DNA of 64,000 nt from positions 188,655,169 through 188,719,168 of the forward strand of contig NC_081413.1 in NCBI RefSeq assembly GCF_030272615.1. Direction: 5' to 3'. The stretch comes from Cryptomeria japonica. Its lineage: Eukaryota; Streptophyta; Pinopsida; Cupressales; Cupressaceae. The translations under genes and the position numbers were made by a program. The number at the start of each line of letters is the position of its first letter. Position 1 is the first letter of the stretch. Below are positions 23,427-34,884 of this stretch, piece after piece. The notes under the pieces were generated by a model. That model saw nothing but the letters and a program-made list of their open reading frames with translations, was not told where the DNA came from and searched no databases.

Positions 23427-24524
23427 TGTCGTGCCCGTGAAGTGTGATACCTGCAGCTGCAACACAAAACACTCAATAGATCATTACAAGCATGGTTAGC
23501 AAATTTAAAACAAAGAAAGATAAAACCATAGCAAAGCGATCTATCGCCTCCTAAGAGGTGCGAGTGTGGATTTGCTCTCAGATTTGGATAAGAAAATTCC
23601 AATGACTTGACTACTCCTAGATAGAGGATTTGAAATGATAATGATGCAATTAAGATAGAAAAGAGAATGATTAAGCTACATGATTCAACAATTATGCTAG
23701 AAAATTATCAAATTAAGCTAGATCTAAGATGCAATTGCCTATAATAACAATGCTCAAATGATATGCTAAGAGATATATGCCTATAATAACAATGCATAAG
23801 ATGCAAATGAGATGGGATGATTATTGCTCCAAAATGGAGGATATTTATAGGATTTCCAAGGCTATGGGTGAGGTGACAGGAATCAACGGTTAAGATTGAG
23901 TCTGAAGATATCAATGGTGAAATTGGAGGAGGTTGGAAAAGAAGTTGGTGGAAAGGGAACATTTGCCATCTCTATGGTGACAAGTGTCAAGAAGCTTTGC
24001 TCATGAGAGGGCAAGTGTCTAAGGAAAGGGGATATGTGGCCCAAGAATGCCATGTGTCTCAAGGGAAGAGTATCCACACCATAGGAGGTTAGGACAAGGA
24101 GGTTAGGATGCCCAAGCTAAGATAGGTTTAATTAAACCCAGGGTTAGATGGAATGGGTTAGGTTTAGAAGTGGTTAGGTTAGGTGGTTAGAAGTTAGGAG
24201 GCATGTGGGTAATTTGAATTTAAAAATTCAAATAATAAGAAAAGACTAATTAACTTTCAACAACTCATAAATTGATTTGTTTTAATTAATTAGGGATTAG
24301 AAAAAATGAATTTAAATGGGGAGAAGGATTAATAAATTTGAATTAATTAATCAAAGGGGACTATTGAAATGAACCTATTAAATAAATCCTTAGATTTATT
24401 AATAAGTAGATGAGTGGAAGAATTTAATCAAATTGCTAATGAATTCAATTAAATTGGGGAGGGGGATTAATTAAATAATTGCTTATTCAATTAATTATCT
24501 TCAGACCATTTTTAGGTGTATACA
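23427..24524 (-). repeat. 5' LTR of the Tat-like element
   Basis: Partner of 11212-12296, 1098 bp, with the same TG...CA ends. The right end 'gtgtataca' is followed by the GTAAT target duplication. It should contain the element's promoter; a TATA-like motif is noted separately. Confidence 0.95.
23841..23849 (-). promoter_or_regulatory. TATA-like box in the 5' LTR
   Basis: The minus strand reads TATAAATAT, and the same motif is kept in the other LTR near 11626-11634. It would place transcription start roughly 30 bp further along the minus strand. Inferred from sequence only. Confidence 0.5.
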
Positions 24525-24529
24525 GTAAT
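24525..24529. repeat. Target-site duplication GTAAT, right copy
   Basis: Identical to 11207-11211. Confidence 0.9.
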
Positions 24530-24582
24530 CAATTTAATCATAGGTGGGGGATGCTAGACACAAGAGATTGAGATAGAAAAAC

Positions 24583-27164
24583 TGTAAAGCCCCACCAAGG
24601 TACCCAGACAATAATCAACTAATAACTCAATTTCATAGCAAGTAAATTTTTTTATTTAAATTTCAAACTTAATGCACAAATGTCTATTATATGTTCATTT
24701 TAAAACACCAAAGAAATATTCCTATGATAAGCATATATCGATAGTAAGATCGCATGCAAAACACATAAACTCGTAAACATGCAAAACATCCAATGATACA
24801 CATATTTTTCCAATATTTTCCTTTTGAGATATACCAATGACTCTTGATTACAAATACAAATATGCAAATTGCATGTCCTTTACATCATTCTGGAAGATAC
24901 ATTACAAATTACATCATAAGGGTAGATCATCTCATAACCAAGATGTGAAGACTTCAAACATAAGGAATGGGTTCACTTAGTCGCTCACATGCAATTACTC
25001 TGAAGTATTCCCAATGGGTAGAAAAAACATCACCACCCAACCATGTGGAACCCGTAGGCCCACCCCCCGTGCTAGGAGATAAACATAAGGCCCCAAACAC
25101 AACCAAACAGGTTTGGGAAGATAAAAAGAACATGCATACTTCCAAAAGACAGAAAATACCATAACATGAGAAAAGAAAATATAGATAACATACAAGACTA
25201 TCATAGGCATCTAAGGAATCTCCTAGAGGGTTTCACGTAATACTAACACAATAGGCAATTAGGTCACACAAAGGGAAGAGTGTCATTGCATAGCCTCGAC
25301 ATGGGTTACCCTAGTAGTCTCTCTAAACCCCGGCCTCCATTCGACAACTCATGTGGAATCATGCGTTCCTTTCATGAGGACAAGGCAATGCACAATCTTG
25401 CTAACTCACCATCTCAACTGGTGGACAGACCTTCCCAATCTCACCATCTGCCTATACGAACACACGAGGTGTGAGTGGGGCACATAATTATCTTGTTAGT
25501 GTGTAACCCAACCCAAAATTTATTAAAGTTATCACATTACAAAAATCACCTATGGGTTACCCTGGCAGTCACTTCCAGGCCCCGACCCCCATAGTGAGCC
25601 ACTCCCCCTAAGTGTACCTAGCTAACCTATCTCCTAAGGTTCAAGTAAAAATTCAATCCAAAAATAAATAAATCATCACAGATACAAAATAAGGCTCAGT
25701 TTACAACACTAAATTACAACTTTCATGCAAACCCAAATCTTGCAAATAACAAATAGATTCCAATCATAGATGATAAATATAATTCAATCAAACCCCAATC
25801 CCCCCTAATAATTATTTAAAATACAAATACATAAATCAAAAGTAAAACGAATACCTACTTGAGAACCTATGAAAGAAAAAGAGAGAGGAGAATATCGATA
25901 ATGGATTTTGAAACACAAAAATCTTATCAAATCAACAACCAAGTCTTCAAAACATTCAAGCTCGATAAATTTCAACCATGCCTCGAGGTAAATAATTCTT
26001 GTCCTCAAATTTTCTCCCTAAAGGCGTAATAAAAATTCTTCTTCAAAGCTTCGAAAAGAAAACAATAATAATAATCTCCCATCAGTTCTCAAAAAAACTA
26101 AATAAATAATACACAATTTCCTAAATAAAGTGCATAAAGAAAAAGCAAAAAACCCTAAACCTAAAAATATTAAATAAATAAATAATAAATAAACAATTAA
26201 ATAATATTAACAAATAATAAATTGCCAATTACAAATCTCCTACAAAAAGTTAACTCCTCAAAAATCGAAAAAAGAATAAATAGGTAAATAAATAATTAAA
26301 ATATAATTATCCACAAAATAAGACAATTAATCTCTCCCTAGATCGAATAATTAGTTCCACCTCAAAGCAAAATAAATAAATAATAAAATATCCACATACA
26401 TAATAATAATAAACAATAAACAATAAACAAATAATAAATAGTAAACAACAAATAATAAATAATGAATAATAAACAATAAATAATGATTAAATTATTTAAT
26501 ATTATCTAATATTAAAATATATTTATTAAATCAAAATTACATTTAAAGCCACAACAATCATTAATTAATTATTAATTTAATTTACAACACGGGCTATAAT
26601 TAATATTAATAATCACATAAAATGTATCACACTCAAACAAATTATAAAATAGTGCCAACATCTAAACAAGACTCTCTACTGACAATAGGGTAATCAAATA
26701 TTGCCCACATAATAAATTTGACTGGATAAAATGAAAATTAGATGATTGCCCCTAAATTAGGACAATGGTTAGGGTTGGTATAATTTGGGCCTTGCACTAT
26801 CTCCATTTACCAACATTGGGAATTATAAAGACACGCTCAAACCTGTGGTACCAGGTAGAGTATATGTCTAGTATCTACAAACCTGCACCAAAACATGTTG
26901 TATGCAAACATACATATATACTTATAGATCTCTAATCCCAACTAGTGATAGGAAATTGTGACATTGTATGGAGCTCATGAATGATTAACACAAAATCATT
27001 CCTATCACCCTAACCCCAAGCAACATACCATAGCCTAATAACAAGGATCACATGAATGTAATCATTCACATAGATCGGTGAAATTAACCACACAAAATGA
27101 ATCAAACATAGTCTAATAAATCAAAGTAGCATGTATCTGAAGCAAAACATGGAGGGGCATTACA
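24583..27164. mobile_element. Solo LTR, 2.6 kb, with AAAAC target duplication
   Basis: It begins TGTAAAGCCCCACC and ends GGAGGGGCATTACA. The flanking five bases are AAAAC on both sides (24578-24582 and 27165-27169). The interior has no polymerase domain. The ends resemble those of the large LTR at 57282-62116 (TGTAATAACCCACC...GGAGGGTTGTGACA), so both probably belong to one superfamily of plant Ty3 elements with long LTRs. An A/T-rich core with repeated 'aataaataa' occupies about 26040-26600. This is the footprint of unequal recombination between two LTRs of a lost element. Confidence 0.85.
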
Positions 27165-27169
27165 AAAAC

Positions 27170-27757
27170 TGAAGTTTTTTGTCTAAAATGCAAAAAGTTG
27201 GATTCATTTTGAAGTGGCATGTCGATAATTCCCCCAAAGTTTCAACAACAATGGTAGTCAAAACTCAATAATCAAGTCAAGAAGAAAATTAAAAATCTCC
27301 CCTATTATTTCCATCACCAACACAGAATGGGGATGGAAATAGATTGGGTGAAAATAAAAAATCTTTCCTATTATTTCCATCAGCATAGAAGAAAATAAAA
27401 AATCTCCCCTATTATTTCCATCCCTGATTCAAAATGGGGATGAAAATAGATTGGGTGAAAAAGTACAAGCAGGGGATGAACATCAATTGGAGAAGAAAGA
27501 AGGAAAGCGAACAATGACAAGCAAGTTGATTAGGACAATGAATCAAAAAAATAGGAGCCAAAGGACAATATTGACATATTTGATCCAAGATGCATAAGTC
27601 TAATAACAACAAAACTATTAAATCATGGGTTGATCAATTCCAAAACAGGACACAAATCCAATAAATAGAAAAAGGAGGAGGCCCTAAGCCAAAACTAAAC
27701 CTCAATCAAATCCTACATGTTGAGATCCATGGGAGGTGCCCACTCCCTTAGAGGTCA
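27170..27757 (+). other. Non-coding DNA upstream of the LINE, with short repeats
   Basis: A segment of the type 'aaaaatct.ccctattatttccat' recurs near 27293, 27358 and 27402, with 'gattgggtgaaaa' repeated between copies. No ORF1-like Gag protein of a LINE could be read here, although the position would suit it. Confidence 0.4.
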
Positions 27758-28454
27758 ATGAAGATTCTCATGTACAACATTAGTGGCTCAAACACCCCTA
27801 ACAAGAAGTGCATGATTGAGAACCAACGTGGTTGCCAATTGATCAATAGGGTCTTGTTGCAAGAGACTAAATTAAGCCAAAAAGTAGCCCAAGGTTTTCT
27901 CAAACATTGTAGAGGCTGGTCAAGACTCTTGTTTAAGCAAATGGAGCATCTAGAGGAATTGGAATAATGTGAAAATCCAATAAAATCTTAGTGGAGTTGC
28001 ATACATCAATGGTCAATTGGATGGCTCCAAAGGTACGAAGTTTAAACACATGCCTTAGTTTTATCTTTTTTTAATTTGTATGACCCCAACAAAATAGAAG
28101 AAAAGAGAGGTGTGGAAAAACTTAAGCACAAAATTCCAAACAATAAGCAAAAAAAAATCACAATTGGGGTAGATTTCAACACAATCTTGGACTGGGAAAA
28201 AAAAAAGGTGTTGTGGGCAAAATTGCACGGTCATATAAATATTTTATGCATTTTGTATCTAAGAATGGTCTAATTACATTAAACCAAATAATGGGGTGTT
28301 CACTTGGCACTATAGAAGAAGTGGGTTCAAAAATATAGCAAAAAGATTGAATTGATTCTTACTTTCTACATCTAGGCTACAATGTTCAATGCTACCACTA
28401 TCTCAAACCTAAACAATCCCAATTTCAAATCATCTCCTGGTAGACCTAGATTGT
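27758..28454 (+). pseudogene. LINE endonuclease domain, N-terminal part
   Basis: The frame opens with 'MKILMYNISGSN', equal to the usual MKILSWNIRGLN start of LINE apurinic-type endonucleases, and has 'LLQETKLS' with the catalytic Glu of the QETK motif. After a frameshift, 'IGVDFNTILDWEKK' follows, matching the GGDFN block (first Gly replaced by Val, Asp and Asn kept). The C-terminal part is cut off by the insertion that begins near 28455. The domain would nick target DNA to prime reverse transcription. Confidence 0.85.
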
Positions 28455-29792
28455 TGTAGCACCTGTAACTCGATAAAATTCATCATTGTATAACTAGAAA
28501 TAGTAAGGAAATCATGAATCCCTATTCTAGCTATGAATTCTAACAAATATCAATAGAATAATGCAAACAAGACAATAAGGGTGTATAATATTCAATCAAA
28601 ACTCCCTATTCCATGATCGCATATAGCTTCCATTGTCCTTCTCTTCCTTGATGAATGTTGGCTCTCAGATATTGTGTTGTTAACCTGCAAATGGCACAAA
28701 GATTCGAAGTTCGTGATTGTTAAAAATGGAAAATTGATGCTGAATTTATAGATTTTCGAGTGAGATTGATTGAGAGGTGGAACTCAAGTGAGATCAAAAG
28801 CTAATTGATAGTTGAAAAGCTGATTTGGGGGTGGAACAGATGATTGAGAGGTGGAACTCAATTGATTGAGAAAAAAGTTGATTGAATGATGAAAAAGAAT
28901 GATTGGAAGATAATTGAGAAAATGATTAATTAATCAATTAACATAAATGATTGATTAAATAGATTGAATTGTTGACTAGAGATGATTGATTGAATGCTTT
29001 TAGGAAACAAGCAAATTAGAAGATAGAAATAAATGATTGGAGAGAATTTGAAGGAATGATTTAATTAATCAATTAATTGAATTGATTAATTAAGCCTTTG
29101 TTGTAAGATATTTTATTAATTGAAATTCAATTTATTGATTTGCATGCTCTTGAACTTGATTTAGATTTTCAATTTAATATTTACATGATATTTGATTTAA
29201 ATATTGAATTTATTTTAAATTCAATTTGATCTTTGAATTCATGCAAACTTGATTTAGATTTTCAATTTGATTTTTGTATGTCTTTGACTTTGATTTTTGA
29301 ATCATAAAATTGAAATGCACATGTATTTGAAATTAACTGGTATTAGAATTTGGGGGAATTTGAATTTGAATTTGAATTAGAGGAATATTGAAATTAGATG
29401 AAATTAGAATTTGGGGAAATTCGAGTTTGAATTTGAAGAATTAATTAGCTAATTAAATAATTTAAAGAAATTATTTAATTATTTAAAAATTGAATTTTAA
29501 TTATTTAATTATTTAAAAATTGAATTTTAATTAAATAATATAGATTACTCAATGAAAGGATTTAAATCACAATTAATTAAATAATAAGTAATTAATTAAC
29601 TATTAAGAGGAGGTCAAATGATTAAATGATGATAGATAGAAATTGAAATAGGATAATTAGTAAGATGAAATGTGATGAAAATTAATATGAGAAGAATGAA
29701 TAATTAGCTTAATTAAAAAATTAAAAAAATATTTAATAATTAGATGAATAATCAATACATGATCAATGAGACATTTTTAAGTGTCTATAACA
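28455..29792. mobile_element. Probable LTR inserted in the LINE endonuclease
   Basis: LINE coding sequence stops just before 28455 and resumes just after 29800. The insert starts TGTAGCACCTGTAAC and ends GACATTTTTAAGTGTCTATAACA. These ends closely resemble the ends of the Tat-like LTR (TGTCGTGCCTGTGAAG...GACCATTTTTAGGTGTATACA). It is very AT-rich and has no coding domain. I found no matching 5-bp duplication (ATTGT to the left, CCCAC to the right), so the exact ends are uncertain. Confidence 0.6.
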
Positions 29793-29799
29793 CCCACTA

Positions 29800-31350
29800 C
29801 CAAAATGTTAATTTTGATTTTGAAAAAATGTGATTCATGTCTTGATTTGAAAGATTTGCTCCAAACAATGGTGGACAAACCCACTAGAGATAAATGGAAC
29901 CATAATGTTCAAATTCTACAAAAGTTCACAAAATTTAAAAGAGAATTTGAAAAATTGTAGTAGTAAAGTAACCTTCAAGAACATATTACATTAAAATGTG
30001 AAAAAGTGAGTCTAAAATGGAAAGAATCAAACAATTATCAAAGTCGAGATGACATACAATGAGAACCAAAAGGAGAAATCGTTGCTAGCAGAGTACAATG
30101 AATTTTAGCCAATGAGGAATGTTATTGGTGCACAAAATCTCGTGAGATGTAGCTGGTAGAGGGAGAACTCAATACAAAATTCTTTCACAAAGCCACAAAT
30201 ATTAGATGAGGTCAAAATAGAATTTCACAAATACAAACAACTGATGGTAGGCTACTAATAAAAATCTGAAATATAGAAAGAAGAAACTTCCTACTCAACT
30301 AACCTTCTGACAAGAAATAGAGCCTTAGAACAACTAAGAAACTCTTGTGTGGATACAATTCTGCAATTGATTAGTGTGAAAGACAATGCTATTTCGAGTC
30401 CCAGGTCATGTTACAAGAAATGAAGGTGACCACTTCCCAACTCCTTTCAGACAAGGCCCCAAGTCTGGATGGTTTCTCGACACTTGTCTTTCAAGCTTGC
30501 TAGGGTTTCATGAGTACCGATATTTGGAAACTCATGGAAGAATCCAAGAAGAAAAATAAAATACTCAAAGACCTTAACAATACTAATATTTTCTTGATAC
30601 CACAAATATTGGCATGGTGTGATAATTAAGTTGTGTTGTTCTTGCCATCAAGGTCCAAACCCCACCGAGGTGCTATTTGTTGAATATTTAAATGTGGATG
30701 AGGTCCCCCATTTATGACCTCGTCAATTCATAGCTCTAGACCAAAAGCATTTACCCCTTTCCAAAAAAAATGCCTTGATACCAAACAAACAAGATTGTGC
30801 CTCATTCACAAATTATAAACTCATCTCCTTGTGCAACACCATTTACAAAATTATTTCCAAGGTAATGGCAAATAGAATAAAGATTATTCTACCTAAACTT
30901 ATCTTGCAAGAACAAAGTGGCTTTGATCTAGGGAGAAACATTGTCAATGGTATCATCATTGCCAATGGTATCATTATTGCCATGAGGTGATCTATTCAAT
31001 TAAGAAAATTAACCTCAAAGAAATGATCTTGAAATTGGATATTAGTAAAGCAAGAGATTTTTGCTCAAATAATTAAAAAAATTGGATTCAGAAAGAAATG
31101 GTTAAATTGTGTATATGACTATACCTCAGTAGAAAGATATTCTATAGTGATAATGGTGTGTTGTGCAGCTTTTTTCGAAGGAACGAGAAGAAAATGGCAA
31201 GAAGACCTCCTATCCCCCTTTCTCTTTGTAATAATGGCAAATGCACTAAGTCGTAGAGCTAACCAAAAGGTGATGAATGGCCAATGGAAGGGAATCAAGA
31301 TATCGCATAGCATTCCAGTAATTTCTTACCAAGTCTTCGTAGATGTTTAA
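29800..31350 (+). pseudogene. LINE reverse transcriptase, N-terminal half and palm
   Basis: From 29800 the connecting region of plant LINEs can be followed. RT block 'DKAPSLDGFSTLVFQ' lies near 30450-30500, then 'MIPNKQDCASFTNYKLISLCNT' (read in parts) and 'YKIISKVMANRIK..LP.LI' at 30775-30990. 'QEDLLSPFLFVIMANALSR' lies at about 31200-31255. The catalytic FADD motif is written FVDV at about 31333-31345, followed by a stop, so the second catalytic Asp is gone. About 80 bp upstream of 30775 (near 30600-30770) does not align to RT and may be another small insertion. Confidence 0.85.
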
Positions 31351-31380
31351 AGCACCCCCTCGATACAAGAAACAAAAGTT

Positions 31381-31616
31381 ATCAAAGACATGCTAGCTAA
31401 ATATGTTGAGAAATACGAGGTTTTCTTTTTAACACCAATAGATCAGCCCAACGAAGGATTGCAAACTTACTGAGTTTCTCAATCAATGTACCCCCAATAT
31501 CAAAGACATGCTAGCTAAGTATGTTGAGAAATACGAGGTTTTCTTTTTAACAGCAATAGATCAGCCCAACGAAGGATTGCAAACTTACTAAGTTTCCCAA
31601 TCAATGTACCCCCAAT
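31381..31616 (+). repeat. 118-bp tandem duplication in the LINE
   Basis: 31381-31498 and 31499-31616 are nearly identical, both starting 'atcaaagacatgctagct'. The duplicated stretch encodes the part of RT after the palm ('DMLAKYVEKYE'). Because 118 is not a multiple of three, the duplication also shifts the reading frame. Confidence 0.92.
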
Positions 31617-31859
31617 CTCTTATATAGGAAAACCATTTTTGGGGGGAGCGGTGAAAATAGTTTTATGAAAGACACTATAAGTATATGTAAGAAAAAGACT
31701 CAGTGTTGGAAAGGAAGATGACTCGTATTGACACGTTGAATAACCATGCTAAAAGTTGTCATAGTAGCCATACCCATATACATGTCGTCATACATAAATT
31801 TGTTAGGAAAATGGTCTCTCAACCTTGCAATAATAAAAGGATATTGCTAATAAATGAGC
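31617..31859 (+). pseudogene. LINE reverse transcriptase thumb and connection
   Basis: Readable pieces include 'SFSINVPPISYIGKPFLGG', 'TQCWKGR' and 'MLKVVIVAIPIYMSS'. They match the YLG.P, SWKGR and L...VL.A.P.Y blocks that follow the palm in plant LINEs. Stops are frequent. The frame is lost where the next insertion begins. Confidence 0.7.
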
Positions 31860-32430
31860 ATGGGAGGTTCAAGGGGACGGCCCCCCTTCAGTGGGGCATC
31901 TGAGGGCTACGCACCCAGATGGGGTTAGAGAGCAGTTCTCTCGAAAACCATATTTTATATATAATTTATCATTGTAAATCTTGACCATTTATCATTAAGT
32001 CACAAATCTAATGGTGGATATTTTGTGTTTTGTTTGTTCTAAAAGGCAACCCTATTTTTTAAGGGCACTGCATTACAAATGTGTATTATGAGGTATTATG
32101 AGAGTCTAATAGTTGTTAAGTTGCTTAAAGATCTCAATTGGTGATACTCCTATGAGAATCTTGTTCTACAAGTATATTGTAATCTATTGCTGATTTCTGA
32201 ATAATATATTGAGAAACTTATAAAGTATGAGGTTTTTCTCTGGAAAAGGTTTTGCCCCATAAATCGTGTTGTGATATGTATGTTCATTTCTATTAAGTTT
32301 CTGTAACTATTGTAAAAATCTAAAAGTTTTGTATAACCCTACTTTCAAAGTTCAGCTACCTTGACTTCCTTTCAAAATTTGCCTAACAAAACAACCAAAA
32401 AAAATAAAATAAAGTGCAACACAATTTCAT
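31860..32430. mobile_element. Insertion in the LINE, possibly a Copia-like LTR
   Basis: LINE coding sequence breaks off near 31855 and resumes near 32440 ('HIPLITWDTIKRG'). The insert contains 'gacggccccccttcagtggggc' (GC-rich inverted stretch, given approximately) and 'ggttttgccccataaatcg', which resembles the U5 region of Copia LTRs. Exact ends and a target duplication were not resolved. Confidence 0.4.
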
Positions 32431-33270
32431 GTGGGGGGGGTTGAACGATACTAAACATATCCCATTAATTACATGGGATACCATTAAAAGGGGCAAAATA
32501 TATGGTGGTGCGACCGTTTGAGACCCTCAAAAGCAAAATATTGCACTAGGGGCCAAGCTCAAATGGAGAAACTTTCAGAATCCTAATGCGCAGTGGAACA
32601 AAATTTTGAGAGCAAAGTATTTGAACAGCGACAACCCTAAACAAATTTTGACGTTTGCTAACCCCCCTAATGGATCACGAATTTGGAACTTCATACTCAA
32701 ATGTAGACCATCGCAGAACATCTCACTAGGAGGATAAATAATGGGTGAAATGCTTCCTTCTAGTTCGACTCGTGGTGTGATTGCAACCCAATATCCCTGG
32801 CATGGAAGAAATTATATAAAGCAGAGCGCTATATATGGAGACAATGTGTAGAATTACATCATATTATCTGGAGGCACTAGGGAGAGAGCTATCAAGTCGC
32901 CAAATTCTAATCACAGACAAAATTGATGAAATCTGATGGTGTGCCGCCAAATCTGGCAAATATTCCACGCAATTGGGTTACAAAATCATCAACAGAGTAA
33001 TTAACAATGCCACTTGGCTAAAGGATCTATGTTGGGGCCCTAACGTGCTTCCTGAAGAGGGAGCCTTTGCCTAGATGACACTCCACAAATGTATTCATAC
33101 AGGAAACAGGAAATAGACTTCGAAGAATTGGGTATAATGGGCCCTCACCATTGTCCTTTGTGCAAGAAACGCTAAGAGACTGTCAATCACCTCTTGCTGC
33201 AATGTGAAATGGCCCAAGTATGTTGCTCTACTTTCTGTCGCAAGCTTGGATGGATGGGTTCTTTATCGAA
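32431..33270 (+). pseudogene. LINE zf-RVT region
   Basis: The stretch reads as 'DPQKQNIALGAKLKWR', 'QWNKILRAKYL', then 'LHKCIHTGNRK' and finally 'HCPLCKK' with 'NHLLLQCEMAQ' further on. These are the conserved segments of the zinc-binding domain found downstream of RT in plant LINEs (R....I.T...L...G....C..C....E...HLL..C). Several stops and frame changes are present. Confidence 0.8.
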
Positions 33271-33599
33271 CAACATTGAAATAGTATTTGAGGCCTCGCC
33301 GAGGCTTAATAAGAGATCTATCGGTTGGCTTATGGTCAGAAGTGCTTGCAATGGTCATATGGCAATTGTGGAAGGAACAAAATCCCAAAAATTGCAAGGA
33401 TAAGGTAACTCCTACTACCACCATTCTGACCAAAATCAAAATGGGAGTAAGCGAACATCAAAATATGAAGGCAAGCATGAGAGAGCACAAGTACTCCGCA
33501 TTGGAACGCAAGATGCAAATTGCCTACAGATATTGGCCGATTGTTGTAATAGGGCCTCAACCAATCGGAGGAGTGCCAACTGGTCTTTGCCCTCAAGCG

Positions 33600-34040
33600 G
33601 GAGACTAAGGTTGAACTTTGATGGTGCCTCAAAGGGTAATCTCAGAGCATTGAGAGTATGATTAATAGTGAGAAACGATAAGGAAAATCTAGTAAGGGCA
33701 TGAACAGTCAAGCTCCATACTGAAATGAATAATGATGTTGAATTCAATGCCTTTCTCGAAGGCTTGAGGATGTGCAGGAACGAAAATTTCAATCAAATTG
33801 ATATCGAAGGAGACTGAGTGATTAAAGTAATCACTACATAATGGGCGTCTAGCTCAAAAACGACGTGGGTAAAAAGGATTTACCAATACCTAGATTTAAT
33901 CAAAGGATACACTTTAAAACATGTGTACACAGAAGCCAATGGCATGGCAGATTACTTTCAAACCATGCAATTGACCAATAGGTCAGGACCATCATTTCAT
34001 GCATACAAAAAGATTGGTGCTAATTGCAAAAATACATAGC
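33600..34040 (+). pseudogene. LINE C-terminal RNase H
   Basis: 'RLNFDGASKGN' near 33607-33640 carries the first catalytic Asp. 'VEFNAFLEGLRMC' near 33735-33775 carries the Glu, and 'IDIEGD' at about 33800-33816 the next Asp. A TGA immediately after 'IEGD' sits where the family has Ser. This RNase H type is typical of plant L1-like elements. Confidence 0.8.
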
Positions 34041-34884
34041 TTCAAACCTACCGAAGGTGAAGTACACTGCAAACTGACTCTTTGAAGCAGAAAGCGTCTG
34101 AATTCAATTGCTTTGAGAAAACACAGATTCAACATCAACTCCCTTCACGAGCCCATAAGCTGAATGGATATAAGCTATGCTTGAAGGATATAACATATCG
34201 CAAATGCTTGCTCAATGAGCACACATCTTGAAACGACGATTTAGCAAGAACAAATGAAGCTTTGAACTGCAGAATGATGGAGGAATTTCTCTCTGATAAA
34301 GGGATAAAAATGCAAATGTGACCAAACGGACATAGCAAAGCAATTAAGAGAAATATGTGTGGTCTTGTCGAATGTTAAGGAGTCTACCATCAAAACAATC
34401 ATTGGGGAAAAGCATTTGGCACATGCTCATGTCCACAATGCAAAGATTCTTGAAAAGTTCCTCTACAACATGGTGAGCACATCAGTAAACTTTGAACGGG
34501 GGAAAGGGCAACAAACCAGTTTGTTGTTCCAACATTCAAGGCTAAGGCAACAATGGCTCTCACCACACTAAGTCGAGATCTAAAGGTTTGGTATGGGATG
34601 CTATTTGTATTCCTGTAGCAAGAGAGAACAAGGACATGAAGCAGACCATTACACTCGTAAGGGAAGGCATGAGCAAAACAACATGCAAACATATGCTTTC
34701 TTCATGGGCCACAATGTAAAAACCTTTTTTCCCCTGCTCAGATTGAAAAGATGCAAGAGATCGTTGAAAGCATATGCATCATGATCTCCACCCTTGACTA
34801 ACAGGAGGAATATGTAATCTTTGTTTCTGAATTTTAATAAAATGGAAGCTACCCCCATTAGTAGCACTTTGCCAAAAAAACAAA
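34041..34884 (+). other. LINE 3' tail region
   Basis: No conserved domain was recognised after RNase H. Small ORFs on either strand look like chance. The block ends with 'aataaaatgg' and a short A-rich tract, as expected for a LINE 3' end. Confidence 0.5.

Larger units (their letters stand above)
11212..24524 (-). mobile_element. Tat/Ogre-like Ty3 LTR retrotransposon, 13.3 kb, degenerate
   Basis: A complete element in outline, transcribed on the minus strand. It has two related LTRs of about 1.09 kb with TG...CA ends, a 5-bp GTAAT target duplication, a primer-binding site, a polypurine tract and a gag-pol region in the order Gag, protease, RT, RNase H, second RNase H, integrase. Gag-pol has internal stops and frameshifts, so the copy cannot act alone. 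The second, archaeal-type RNase H between RNase H and integrase is the hallmark of the Tat lineage. Long non-coding spans lie on both sides of the genes: about 2.1 kb between the 5' LTR and gag, and 1.7 kb between integrase and the 3' LTR. The LTR pair looks only a few percent diverged by eye (not counted), which suggests a fairly recent insertion. Confidence 0.95.
27758..34884 (+). mobile_element. LINE retrotransposon, plus strand, interrupted and degenerate
   Basis: The protein blocks come in the plant LINE order: endonuclease, reverse transcriptase, zf-RVT zinc domain and RNase H. The 3' end is 'aataaaatggaag...ctttgccaaaaaaac', a plausible polyadenylated tail near 34860-34884. Two foreign insertions (about 28455-29792 and about 31860-32430) and a 118-bp tandem duplication split it, and most blocks also contain stops. 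Flanking target duplications were not found. It must be older than the insertions inside it. Confidence 0.85.
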
